NCBI RefSeq assembly: GCF_001039355.2
Contig: NW_019773847.1
Span: 1,387,679-1,451,678 of the forward strand
Direction: 5' to 3'
Length of the DNA stretch: 64,000 bases
Origin: Lingula anatina
Taxonomy: Eukaryota; Brachiopoda; Lingulata; Lingulida; Lingulidae
Positions 29,601-42,646 of the stretch are shown piece after piece. The position numbers and the translations under genes are program-made. Under the pieces are notes generated by a model that had not been told where the DNA came from, did no database searches, and saw nothing but the letters and a program-made list of their open reading frames with translations. Each line of letters begins with the position of its first letter. Position 1 is the stretch's first letter.

Positions 29601-32600
29601 TAACAATCCCCGATCTGTCCACCCCCCCCACCCCCCCCCAACTTCAACCAACCCACTTCAAAATATGCAATATCAAGAAAGTACTAGTTCACTTAGTTGT
29701 TTTTACTCAAAGGAACTAAATCAAGCAAACACCTTCATCTATAAATACATTCACTAATTAGCTTCATCAATCCATAAACTGTGGATAGCCATCATCATTA
29801 TTTAAGCATCTATCCCCACCTCAGCTTTATTGCAGCACTCATAAATGAGAGCCAGCTCATTATCCACCAGTTCTACATTGATGGGTGCCATCTGCTGCTC
29901 CTGTTCCAGCTCTGTCACCAGCTCCTGTAAGTCTTCTATGATATTCTTGGCAGGTCTAGAAAGCAGTGAGATGACACCAAATGTACAAGAACACTTCATT
30001 ATTTCCTTTTACTTGATGCGAGTTTCAGATACAAATGAATTAAGAGCATATGATTCAAAATAGTTGACCTAGCCCCAACAACCTTAAGTCTGTTCCATCA
30101 GAAAAAATTATCAAAATCCCATGTTACTTACAATGAATCAGCAGCCACAGCTATAACATGAGGCTTCTTGGTGGAAATAAAATCCTTTAACTTTTCAAGA
30201 TCTTCTCTCTGGAAGAATGATAGTTTTATTTAGAATGTGCATTTTCCAAAGTATTCTATTAAATGAATCAATAAGTTTTTGTTCATCCCAATATGAGATG
30301 ACATGCTTCATAACACACAATCTTTCATGGAACAAAAACAAATTCTGTTCAATCAGAAAAGAAAAGTTGAAACAGATCTCCACATCAACCCTAGGTACTA
30401 ATACTGATTCTCATCATAACTGTGCTGCCAGTCACCTTCTGTTTGCTGTCCATTTCTCTAAACCCTCCTTTCATCTTAAGCAAATGTGGCAGCCTGATGT
30501 ACTCAGTGACTTCCCCGTCCCCATCAATTAGGGCTCCAAATGCTGCTGTCTCCCTGTCTGGAGCAAAGCCTATCCCCAGTACACGCAGTCCTTTGGAGTA
30601 ATCATCATCATCGTCATCCAGGTCGGGCTGGTCTGTCTGGTAAGGGGCCACCTTCAGCCAGTTGTACAGTTTGCGGGCACAACTCTGTGAGAGTGTCATG
30701 AAGAGTATTAGGGAACATAATTTAGGTCCACAGTGAAAAGCAGTATAACAATATGTCCCATTTTAACTTTTTTAGCCCAGCCTGCATACCTATCTGAGGA
30801 AGTTCCTGTTCCTTAGTTACAAATATTTCAAAGTTTTGAATTTTCTACCATAACACTTTTTACATTAGAGTAACAAATGAAAAATGAGACTATTATCATG
30901 GGGAAAGTGTTTAAGCTTGAGGAGTAAATTTTCAAATAGTATATCAACATCCTTGTACCTGAACAACACCATCCTTTGCTTCTTGTATGAGCTTAGTCTT
31001 GAGTTCCTTGGCCATCTGAGGGAACAGAATCACCTTCAGTGCCCTCTCCAGTGCCAAGCTGCGCTGGTTGTTCCACTCCTGAACTAGTGAACTGAACTCA
31101 TCCTGGAACACACATGGGTGAAAAAAATAAAGACACTCCTGGATACCTTACCAACATCAAATCTAACAAATTCTCTGAACATTTCAAAACCTGAATCTGT
31201 TGAAGTGCATCCAATTTAAAAAAAAATTTACAGTTACTTTTACATGATAATCAATTAGGTTGTATAGGAACATTTAGTCAAATTTCTTGAATCGAGGCAT
31301 GAACCTACTACACTTTTCTTACCCTATAAAACAGCTGTTTGATATCATCAAAGTAGGCATCTTTGTCATGGAGTCCTATGTCCATAGTCAGTAACTGATC
31401 CTCTTCAGCCTGAAGTGAGAAAAGATGAGTACTTACCCTATGGTACTTCACTATTAAAATCACTACTTAAAAGAAAAGGCTGTGAGTTTATCCTAATGGG
31501 GAGTTTTGATCCACTCAGAAAAAATCTATTCATAAGGCACATTCGTCTCAGAGGTAGAATGCACGAAAACCAGACTTCTTCATTTGTTTTATACTGATCA
31601 CCACAGCTAACTAAAATAAAAAAAAAATTAATAAATTGTTCATGGTTCTAACATCATGAATTAAACATAAAACAGTTGTCTTTGTACTTACCATGACCAT
31701 CTTGAGAAACTGCTCATTCTGAAGATCAGATGTTGGTTTGTGTCTCAGGTACTTGCAAGTGTAACATGGATGGGCTTCATCAATCATCTAGATCAGAAAA
31801 AAATCATTTATTCATCTATTATCTGCTGATGTATATATCATAATAAAAAAGGATTCTCCCAGATTACATCAATCATTAAATTTCTTCATTATCTAAACAC
31901 TGACCATGGAAAACTTCACCCATTACAAAAATCTATCAGTATCTTTTTATCGTTTCTGGGAACTGTTCTGCTTAGTTTCATTAGCTTTTTTTTTCTCTGT
32001 AAAAAATTTAAAAAATAAGTAAATCATACCTTGATGCCTTTCTTAGTGGGTCTGCAATCAATGGTGGCTCTCTCAAAGAAAGTCTCCCTGACCACCTCTC
32101 TGACCAGGGGGTCATGAGCTATCTGCATGGCCACCACATGTCTGGCTCCCTTCAACACATCTTCTTCTGTATTAAACACACTAAATGAAAACACAAAAAT
32201 CTCTAATCATTGTAAACAGGACTGTCTCTGTGTTACAACAGAAGTGAAATATGCCTCCAACTCATAAAAAAACACAGAACTTTCGATTTAACAGGCATAT
32301 CATCTCCATTTTATTTAATTGAACAAACAGCTTTTTCTGAATTTTTTTTTTTCTTTGTAAATGATATGCATTTAAACATAGGCACAGTGACCGAATTTTC
32401 TTCCCCAAGACTTACCCTACAATAAAATCTTTGGCCACATCCAGTGGTTTCAAGGGGTACTGCTCCACTTCATGTCTCTGGTAGTTATCACGCAAGTTCT
32501 CACCAAACTGCTCTGGGGTTAATCCAAATTTGCAAGCAACCTCAGCTGAAGCATAGCACAGTATAACATATAAATGAAACCATGCTAAATCATAATTCAT

Positions 32601-35600
32601 TAGGGAGTTCTATTTTGTGAAAACAAAACACTTCAATTCACTCAAAAATAACAGATCTGAAAACACTGCAACAGAATAAATAACATATACTTACCTAGCC
32701 CATTTTCACAGCATAATGTATACCCCGTCTTTCTTGTGGCCTGTTTTAAGTGAACTGTATTGTCTTCTTCTTCTTCCTCCTCTTCTTCTGGTTCTTTAGC
32801 TTTCTTTTCCTCCTCCCCCTCTTCCGTCTCCCCCTCCTCCTTCTCTCCATCCCCCTCCACTTCAACATCCTTCTCTGGTTCCTTCTCTTTTACTGGTTTA
32901 GTTTTCTTTTTCTTTTTCTCTGCATTTTTCATCTTTGGAATGTCTGCTCCATAGTACAGCAGGAAATGTTGATAAACATCCTTGTATTCCTCCATACTTT
33001 GAATGTTTTTGGCCCTAAAATGATGAATGGACACAAGAACTTAACAAATATACAGGTTTAGCTTTAAACACGAGATTATACTTTACCTGAATCTCTTTGT
33101 TAAATTTTGAAAAAAATCATTCAGCTTATAAAATGATGAAAACAACTTTCAAAGTTTTACCCACCTTTCAATATCATCTGATGTGAGTGACCTGAAGTGT
33201 GAAGGCAAAGGCTTCTCTGGGTCAATCAGCTCAAACTGATACTGCTGCATTTTCTCAAACAATCTGACTAAATTCTTCTTTCTTGACCTCAGCTGAGTCC
33301 ACTGAAAATAGAACAGCTTTCTAGTTTCAGTAAATGAATACAAACCAGTACTCTTGCCAACATCAAGACAGTCGAACTTGCAATGTCTGCACTCTTCCAA
33401 TCTTATACTTCAAAATCTTAAAATTTCTAAAGACATAGAGATCTTTATTGAGTCTACCTTTTCATCCCACTGCCATACTTTCCACAAGTCTTTTATGTTA
33501 AGTTCTGGGTTGACATATTCTTTTCTGTAGAAGGCAATGAAGGGAACCTACAACAGAAACACAAAAATTACAATTTACAACATTAAATTGTGACACATTT
33601 ATCAACTTAATTTCGACATATATTTGATGAAAAAAATTATAACCAAAAAGTAAATGTCATACAAACAGCACAATACATGAGTGCAGTATCACCTCAAGCT
33701 GGTCATTCCTCATGAAGTGTAGAGCTTCTTTAATTTTGACCACAGTGCTGGGTCCTTTACGGTTGTAGTATGACTGGCCTTCCCCACCATCCTGATCCTA
33801 AACAGAGGCAAAAGTCAATGACAATATCTATCACTAGTTGAAATGTTTGACAACTAAATTCATAATGTACTAAAGTTCAAAATAGCTAAGAATCTCTAAA
33901 AGAAAAGGGGCCAGTTGAAAATCATGCTTAAAATGTTAATTAGTGTCTGCTGTTCATTTACCTGTGAGGACAGAGGTTGTGTGCAGAAAGCATGTTTGTA
34001 GATCCACTCAGCTTCCTCTTCTAGCTCACCCTCTTCTGTGGGGAGGACAGGGATGCCACGTAACTAAAGCACAAATATATTCAATATAACCCAAACTGAT
34101 AATATGCTCTAAGACAAAACCTAATTGATGGCGAAAAATGGGTAGCTTGAAACTTAAAGGCAACTTAAAGGCATATGTGTGCACACACCAACCACTTTGA
34201 ACCCATTTTAAAATAGCAACCACTATGAATCTCAAAATAGCTATATCGCTGCATGAAGAAACAAACACAAGTCATTCGTTTACTTAATAGCATGTGTCAT
34301 TATGATAATTTAATTCATACTTGAAATCTCTCAGGCATATCTGTGGTCCTGATTTCATTGTCCACATCTGTTAAATGTGCTTTCTCCAGCTCACTGGGCT
34401 CGTATACCTGCCACAGAAGACAGAGAAGGTTAAAACTGAGTCAAATACACAATTAAAGATTGAAGAACAATTATTTGCACAATTACAAAATCCAATAAAT
34501 ACAATTTCAGGATACAATTGAAATATGATTTAAATTTGTGTAAAAACCTTCTGACTTGCTGTTAATAATTGCTATACCAGATAAAAGGATAAATCAATAT
34601 AAAACTTGTGTATTCATGATTAAAAAAGCTAAATATCAAAACTATTTTGTACCTCAAATATACTCTTTTTGGCCCTTTTCTTGGAGGTCTTTTTCTTCGG
34701 TTTGACAGTACCTTCTTCCCCTTCCATCTCTTCTTCGTACTGAAATGTCGTAACACATTTAATTAACACACCTGACATGTGAAACATCAAAATCTTTTAG
34801 ACATTTTCATAGGTTATATTGTAATATAACATATAAAATTCAAACAGTGCAATGCTGTAATATTTTTTTAATTCGACTAGAGAACACACAGTAGAATAAC
34901 AAACCTCTTCCTCAAGTTCATCTTCTTCATATTCACTACCATATTGATCAAAATCTGCAAAGTCAAAATCTACACCAAAGATATCCTGGGCCTCTTGGAG
35001 AGCACTAGAACATAAAATATGTCAGGTCGTTATACAGTACTGGCATTATCACTCTACAAACAAAAACAACCATTATTTCAAAATGTCTGATTATTTTTTT
35101 CCTTTATGCTTAAAAAGACAGATAAATACTTCAAAATGATTACAGGCCTTAAAATAAACAATTGTCTTACCTGTCAGTGTGGATAATATGCTTTTTCTTT
35201 TTAGTTTTACTTATGGGCTGCCCTTCATCGTCAACAATGAAGTCATCAACATCTGCAAATATTACAACAAATTAATTATCAATAAGTTCTTAAATATGAT
35301 CTACCAAGACAAAACAAGTGAGAAAATTAGACATCTTAAATACCTATCTTTGCTTAGTCAACTGTATCAACAAACACTTTACCTGACTCTTCCTCAGATT
35401 CTTCTAACTCCCCAAACTTCTCTTCTGGTTCCTGTTGTGAGGTTTCCTCCATCTGAGTATCAGGTAAGTCATCATCATCCCCCTCAAAAATCTGGTTAGC
35501 TATTGTCTCTTTGCCCTTCTTGGCCTCTGGTTCATCATCTTTGTCGCTGTCTTCATCATCTGACAGCACTCTGATTCGGGTGTGCTTGCGCTAATGATGA

Positions 35601-37208
35601 AAAATGATGAAAAATGGGGATGAAATTGTATGTGTCTTGATATTTTGAATCTCAAAAAGTCAAAACATGTTTTTCTTTATTACCTACATATCCTAAATGA
35701 ACCTCCCAAAATGCACTGTATACACATCTGGCATTAAACTGTAAGCTCTTTTTGTTCAAATTACTTTTGAGGCTACCCTAATATCTACCAGATTACAAAA
35801 TTACAACAAATACAATGTAAAACATATTTGAAAATAACAAAACAAACCACACTTCCTATGTCTGAACAATAACATGCTTATATCATGCTTAAGCAAATTT
35901 GACTTCACATAAACATGATAACTAATTGAAACCCTAAGTTCTACCATGCCCAGGGTATTACGGGTTACATATTTATTTCAATATACTACAGCTTGTGCAG
36001 ACAAGATTTATCAAAATGTTAACAACTCCAAATTTGATAATACTTTATGTCTGTTGAAAAATTCACTATACAGCATAATTAAAGAATGCATAACACCAAC
36101 CACATATTTCCATTGTTTTCAATACATAAATAGTATACAGATCATACTCACTTTTCTTTGCACTTTAATTCCCAAGTTTTCCTCAATCAAGTCATAATCA
36201 TCCTCCTCCAACTGGTCATCAATATCTGAATCCTCCTTTTTCTCATCCTCACTGGCAGGTCCTTCCTCCTCCTCTTCCTCATCATTGATAAGATCCTTCA
36301 TTTCTTCTCGTATTTTATCATCATCTGATAAAAATGTAAACAAAAACAAACGACAAAATGCATTCATGATATAAAGGTTCTATAAAAGACACCAACAGCT
36401 AGCCACAACTGATCCATGCTATAGGAATAAGGAATATAAAGCTAATTCATAGAGCCTTGAATACAAAATGAGAACAAAAGATATTTCAGTTTTATCCAAA
36501 TATATAAAAAAAAAAAAGATGTAAAATATTCTTTGTATTCAGCCAACAATACAACAGAATTTTGTTGAATGAAGAATTGGTAAGTGAGAGCAAAACACCT
36601 AATATCAAGTGCAGAATAATACAATTCTTGAGGTTAGTGCTGAGGGGTAATTTTCTTCGTTTATCTAATGAGTGAAAGCAAAATTTGTATATAAATTCTA
36701 ACAAATAACATATACTGTTAATACAATAAATAATTATGTTAACATTCCCATTTGTGTTTCAATGGCTCTTTTAGTCTAGTCTAACATTCAACAACAGCTA
36801 AAACATAACTGTACATACCATCCTCTGCCTCATCTAAAAAGACACAATTGGAGATTTACAGAATAAATAAAAATAGGAGTGATTTTAAACACCAAAACAA
36901 AATAATTTAATACTCACGAGCCATTCTATTTAACTCTGAGGTAATCACTGCGATGTTGCAAAATTTTAGGAAGTTATAATAATCAGTAAATCAACATTAT
37001 GGTAAAAAAAATACAATAAAAGCTAACATCTATACTGAAAAACCCACTTACCATCTTCCTCCTCTTCTTCTTCATCGCTGTCTTCGCTATCAGAATTTAT
37101 GGCTTGTTTTTTGCTTTTCTTCTTTTTGTCAGGCTTCTTCTGTTCATCGTCACTGGCATCTTCACTTCCACTGCTAACACTGGCTTCATCGTCCATGAAG
37201 TCTGACAT
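23633..37208 (-). CDS. SUPT6H: Transcription elongation factor / histone chaperone SPT6, complete
   Basis: SPT6 travels with RNA polymerase II and reassembles nucleosomes. The 37 coding exons in transcript order start at 37208-37052, 36935-36918, 36833-36819, 36324-36152, 35590-35383, 35252-35171, 35004-34905, 34739-34653, 34407-34321, 34063-33962, 33797-33693, 33547-33458, 33301-33165, 33014-32695, 32545-32416, 32180-32030, 31787-31692, 31409-31323, 31102-30959, 30684-30436, 30208-30132, 29955-29820, 29563-29426, 29214-29047, 28775-28440, 28195-28048, 27843-27695, 27379-27239, 26986-26880, 26743-26655, 26339-26224, 25956-25834, 25680-25520, 25277-25087, 24872-24810, 24576-24401, 24175-23633. 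They total 5,400 nt (1,799 residues; human about 1,726). Visible: acidic N-terminus, core blocks such as [14 protein letters not shown], YqgF-like region (30.7-29.8 kb), helix-hairpin-helix [13 protein letters not shown]1 region (27.4-26.9 kb), tandem SH2 with [10 protein letters not shown], and a Thr-Pro-rich tail. Confidence 0.96.
23780..24175 (-). repeat. SUPT6H: Thr-Pro-rich repeat region in the SPT6 C-terminal tail
   Basis: The last exon encodes many TP motifs, including near-perfect 8-residue repeats TPRQQPG(L/I) at about 23940-24005, followed by TPRQSG and TPRHS variants. It then returns to the conserved SPT6 ending ([11 protein letters not shown] ... STPLIDER). Vertebrate SPT6 tails are TP-rich but I do not recall this regular octamer in them. 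TP sites are typical targets of proline-directed transcription kinases; that role here is inference. Confidence 0.8.
26167..26213. repeat. Short tandem duplication in an SPT6 intron
   Basis: A unit of about 23-24 bp beginning TCATTCAGATACTACATTAA occurs twice in direct succession just downstream of the donor of the exon 26224-26339. Confidence 0.8.
36819..36935 (-). other. SUPT6H: Two SPT6 micro-exons (18 and 15 nt)
   Basis: Between the first coding exon and the exon 36152-36324 lie an 18-nt (36918-36935) and a 15-nt (36819-36833) candidate exon with good acceptors and GT donors. Both are multiples of three and keep phase whether included or skipped. They encode a few residues within the acidic N-terminal tail. 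They were assigned from splice signals and phase only. Confidence 0.6.
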
Positions 37209-38600
37209 GGTTACTTATTCTTCTCCTAATAGCAGAAAGCAGATTTCAAACATTATCTTTCATGAGCTATTACTTAACAAAACAACTTATTCAACTTTTT
37301 TTTTAAGTTTGCTAACGTCTTATGTTTTGTTACACAGGACATTTGAATGTAATTACATCATACACAGATCTTAATGATCTCAAAAAAAGTCTTATACAAA
37401 ATTATTAATAAGTACTCAAAAAGTAATATCTACCATTATGCCCATAATGACTTAGCTCCTGAACTCCCATTTAAGTTTACATAATTGCTAAACATGCATA
37501 AATACTAAGAGGATACCATTACAATAATTCTCAAATCCACATGCCTTGTAATAATTGTTACAGAATGGTGCTGGGATTTGGATAAAACCAATAAATGCAG
37601 TATTGAAAATCAATACTAATAGTGACCAACAGATATTCAAAAATATAATTCTTTAACAATTAAAATTCTTCTCAACAGTTTTACAGTTAAAAATCACTGG
37701 ATTTTCAGTGTTTAGGAGAAAAGACAACAGTGTGATACATGCCCTTTGCAAAAGGGGTCATCTCTTACAATTCACTGCTTTGATTTGTTACTCCCCCACA
37801 TGGTTACTTCTTCATACTGTTACTCCTGCTAGCAATATCACGATATTTGTACCACTTCATTACCTCTTTGCATTGTTACTCTCCTAGATCAAATCAATAC
37901 TCCCTTACACTGTTACCCCCTTTCATCACTTTTTGTATGACAAAATGACAATTTTGTTACGTATGGATCCTGGTTTTGGCAGTAAGGTTTCAAAATTAAG
38001 AATCATGTTTTAGATGTCCTGCGGGAAATAATGATACAGGGTAGCAAGGTGCAGGGGAGTATTGATGCTGAAGAGTAACAGAGCTGGAACGTTATAATAA
38101 TATGTTGACTTATCACCATTATAAGTGAAAAAAATAACGTGGAATGGGAGGGCGAGAGATTGATTATGGCAAACCAAAACCTATGAAGTTTTAAAGCTTT
38201 ATCACACAGATACAACAGCATCAATGGTTTTTGGCACTGTTAGTTGACAATGTATATCAGAATTGCACTGAATAAGCCATGGAGCCACGCAGCTGTGCAC
38301 CTGGTATCAGTTGAAATCAGATTTTGTGTTAATACGTAAAACTTAGTTGGTGAACTTGACGAGTGTTTAAATTTACAATGCTGCTTACATTGTTAAAAAA
38401 AGGACACAATACAGGCATTTAGGCTTAAAAGCTCAAGTAAATTCTTAACAGTTCTGCTTGGTTGTAATTCATACCATTTTATGAATAAATACTCACATAC
38501 CTGTGTTTCTTGTTTCACGTTTCGGGAGAAATACAATGGCGACCAAAAATAATATAATTACTCCCTAGATGGCGCTTCTATGGGCCAAATTATGATATAA
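37209..38600 (-). other. SUPT6H: SPT6 5' untranslated region with a 5' intron
   Basis: On the minus strand an acceptor (CTGCTATTAG) precedes the start codon by about 17 bases, and a strong donor (ACACAG|GTATGTGAG) lies at 38500-38501. The SPT6 transcript therefore likely begins in a short non-coding exon starting around 38.5-38.6 kb, followed by an intron of about 1.3 kb. No other feature is seen in the intron. Confidence 0.7.
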
Positions 38601-38904
38601 GACCTACCCAAAGCTACCTCGTACAAAAACCAAATAATTTTAAAACCATGCAATAAAAATATTTTTATAAAACCTAGAGAATTTTGGCCACAATTGCTCC
38701 TTAATACCCCTAATTCTCATAGCCTGTTGGTTTACGACAGAGTTTGTTGTTACAAAAGTTTGACTGTACATCGTCTTGGGATAAGTGGGTCAAAAGTTCT
38801 GGGAGTCCGTGTATCCGTGCTCGAAGGTAAACGAACGCTAGCCTCTGCCTGATGTTTTTTATCTGCAGTTTGTGATACTATACATATGTGTTTAAACATT
38901 TGCC
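38501..38904. promoter_or_regulatory. Head-to-head promoter region between SPT6 and the acyl-CoA dehydrogenase
   Basis: The SPT6 5' exon (minus) and the dehydrogenase start codon (plus, 38905) are separated by only about 0.3-0.4 kb, so the two genes probably share a bidirectional promoter. An ATGGCG element lies at about 38535 and a CTCF-like site at 38563-38576. No TATA box is obvious. Start sites cannot be fixed from sequence. Confidence 0.65.
38563..38576 (+). promoter_or_regulatory. CTCF-like binding motif
   Basis: TCCCTAGATGGCGC matches the core YAGRKGGCRS of the animal CTCF consensus at every core position and 12 of 14 positions of the longer CCASYAGRKGGCRS. It lies in the bidirectional promoter, close to the inferred SPT6 5' exon. 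One motif alone does not prove occupancy. Confidence 0.55.
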
Positions 38905-41900
38905 ATGTTGACTTTTCGATGCCCGAGAAACAATTTGTATTTTCTAAGAGAATGTGGCAACAGCTTGAGGCGCAAAACCACTGTTGCGGCTGCTGCAGAA
39001 AGGAGTGTTGGAACTTGTGGAAGTGACTTAGGAACAAACCTCTACATCCCGTTTACCAGAGCTAAGATTGGGGACTTTTTTCAGCCACATCCAAAGCTGG
39101 GTAACACGTTTACAGAAGATCCATTGTTAAAAGGATATTTGAGGCGTGTCATTCCACATAAGGTTTGTTTGTTCCACAGTATACACACTTGTTTTTATTA
39201 TTTATTTTTTAGACCAATGTTCAAAGTGTTTGACACAAAATGACAGAGAAGAAAAGCACACACACAGATAGTACGAAATTCATGCGTTAACACTCCTGTT
39301 GACGATTTTGATATCTGTGCTGTGCTTATGCATGAATGAAACCAGAGAGAGGTAAGATAGAAATTTGAGAGCTCCAGCACTGCAGTTGGTTTGGAATCTG
39401 GTCTTCATTTTATACTTTTTGAAGCCTTTGCTGTTATGCATTAGCACAGCTTAGATATCAAAATTGTAAGTAGGAGTGCCATGCATGAATTTCATGCTAA
39501 CAGAGAGAGAGATGAGAATCAGTATTTTGATGAAAAGAATGTGTTAAAGGTTGTTTCTGGCATTTATGTTATGGGAAATAACCATGCATTGTTTGCTCTT
39601 TATAGTTTTTTACAGAAATCAGTTCTGACCTTGAGAAATTTGGACACAGAGTAGCCACAGACATCTATGAACTGCATCTGGAATGTGATCGCAACCCTCC
39701 CACTTTAGAGCAGTATGATGCCTGGGGAAACCGTGTGGACAGATTACACACTTGTCATGCTTGGAAGAAGATGCATGATATTTCGGCAGAGGAGGGTGTG
39801 ATTGCCATTGCATATGAAAGACAATATGAACAATTCAGGTAAATGGAATATACATGATTATGTCACTTTTAGTAATTCTTGAAGTGAAATGTGAAAAAAA
39901 ATGTCTGATCAACTTTTCATTGATTTTGTGTATGACGACAATTTGCTTTATTTGAAAAGGTCTTTGTTTCAGTCGGTTGTATCAAATTGCCAAAATGTCC
40001 TTGTTTCAAGCATCCTCAGGTCTGTATGGATGTCCACTAGCAATGACAGATGGAGCAGCTAAAGTCATTGAGGTATATTTTTTTTACCTTGTGCATGGTC
40101 AGTGCTATCAATCTTTGAATTGTAGGCTGCTGTTGGCTTCTCTACAGCAAGCATTTTGATAAAAATAATCTTTAAAAAATGCTTGAAATTGTTATAGTTG
40201 TTACATTTGACTTTGAACACTTGCTTTGGATATTGGTGTTGCATCATTTATGTTTGATTTGTAGTTTTTGTGTCAACTACAACTGTAATGGTGACACAGG
40301 GGCTGCTTAGTGCCTGGTGTACAACTTTGGTTTCTGAGTGTTTTTTCTGCACTTTTGTGACAAAGGTTGGGATCATGTTATCCTGCCCATCCATGTATCT
40401 GGCCCTCCATACATTTGTAATTTCTGCTACATTTATAATTTACACTATTTTTGTCATCCTACTTGACCATTGAAGTGAGGAACTTCTAACTTTGGGAATT
40501 GGTAGACCTATCATCAGGGATATACATGGGAATAAGTGTGACCGTGGATGGGGTTGACCCTGTAAATAATTTTTTTTTTCATATAAATAATTATTTTCTT
40601 ATAGCCTTGCATGATGTTCATTATCAATAGTCAAGACTCAGGCAGAGGTATCCATGGGGGTAGGGTCCCTTGGGGTGGTTGGCAGTTTGGTTTTCTCTTT
40701 CTGTGAATTAAATATTTTTCACAGGTTTATTATTAATGAATTTTACATGAAAAAATAATTACTGTGTAATATGATTAATATTAAGAAATCAATAGTTACA
40801 GGAACCTAGGATCCCTGGTGGTTGGACTGTCCCAGGGGTGGTTGAGTATAATAGTTCTTTTGTTTTTCAAACTGCATGCTTTATAAACTATTTCTAACTA
40901 CACAGGTGACGCATATACTTTGAATACTTAGAATTCTTAAAATATGTGTTGAAAGATTTTCACTTTGTTATAGAATTTACCTGATGTCCATAGGAACTCC
41001 TTACAAACAGCATATAGCAGATTAATCAGCAGAGAGCCCAGTAAGTTCTGGACGTCTGGGCAGTGGATGACTGAAAGAAGAGGGGGGTCTGATGTTGGTA
41101 TGTTTTTACACATTTACAGTCCTATAATAATGCAAATTTAACATTCTAGGATAATTAACATCATAGTTTTGATGTTTAGTTTAGAAATAGGCATTGAGAT
41201 TGAGAACATTGGCAAGAAAATCCTGTATGTCAGATGTAAAATTATTATGTGAAAGATATTTGGATTTACTTATACGTTTATTGAAAAATAACACAACATA
41301 TAACTTGTAAAAGGGCATGGTACAGAGACATTGGCTCAAGCTCAAAGTGATGGCACCTACAAATTGTATGGATATAAATGGTTTTCATCAGCAACAGATT
41401 CAGACATTGCGTTTACATTGGCAAGAACTTTGGATGTTGATGGGAAGTCAGTAGCGGTAAGGTATATCAAATGCCATTTAATAAAACCCTTTTCTTCTTT
41501 TCATTATGAATTAAAAATTATATAATTAGATTAGAATTTGTGTCAAGAAGATCACATGATATGTATGTATGATATATAGATACTGTGGTCTGTATATATG
41601 TCCATTCAAAATGTTTTCTTTACAGGGCAGCAAAGGTTTGTCACTATTCTACCTAAAAGTGGTCCAAGAAGATGGCTGTTTAAACAATATTCAAGTTCAG
41701 AAATTGAAAAACAAGATGGGCACCAAACAGTTGCCTACAGCTGAGCTCTTACTTGATGGAACAGTAGCACAGAAGGTAACATGGCAGATGTACATTAATA
41801 AAGTAGTTAATTTTTATGATATGGCAGGTACTAATTTATTTCAGTAGGTGAAATTGTGACCTAGGAGCGACTCTGCAAACAACTCAACATAGTTTTCTGT

Positions 41901-42603
41901 TTATTCAATCATATTGCAGGGAAGTTTAGTTGGTGTGACATTCCCTATTTCATAACGTTACAGGTATCAGAGGAAGGTCGTGGAGTACCTGCTATAGCCT
42001 CCATGTTGACTGTCTCCCGGATCCACACGGCCATGATGTCACTGGGCTGTATGAGGAGAGTGCTCCACCTGGCCAGAGACTACTGCACCAGGAGGGAGGC
42101 CTTTGGGAAGAGAATATGTGATTACCCACTTCACATGCAAACGCTGGCACACATGGAGGTGAGAGTGTCTTTCTGGAAACTATGTCTAGGACTAGTCCAA
42201 AGAAGTGAATTGTTTTACATTGAATATTTATTTAGAAGTTGGGAGCATATTTTAGGGAATTTGATCTCCTGGACAGAATGAGGCAAGAGATATTGTGGAC
42301 ATATACACTTTAAATGCATGCGTGTTATAAACATGTATCCGTAGCAATATCAAGGTATTCATGGGCTCTGATTTATGTCTTCATTTTTCAATTTGTTCAG
42401 GTTGAAACCAGAGGAGCTGAGATATTGGTTTTGGAAGTTGGTAGATTACTTGGCCTTGATGACTGTAACATTGCCAGTGAAACTGACTTGTTGCTACTGA
42501 GACTGTTGACCCCAGTTGTGAAACTTTATATATCTAAACAGGTTAGAGCACTTTAGTAAATAAAAGAGGGGGTTAATTATTACTATTTTTTTTCATCACC
42601 TAT

Positions 42604-42646
<43 letters not shown>

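Noticed and set aside
32750-33061. Plus-strand open frames of poly-Ser or poly-Phe/Leu
   Set aside because: Antisense shadows of the Glu/Lys-rich SPT6 exon 32695-33014.
38535-38567. Ten-codon plus-strand open frame starting ATGGCG upstream of the dehydrogenase
   Set aside because: Very short and lies in the probable SPT6 5' exon; an ATGGCG promoter element is an equally good explanation.
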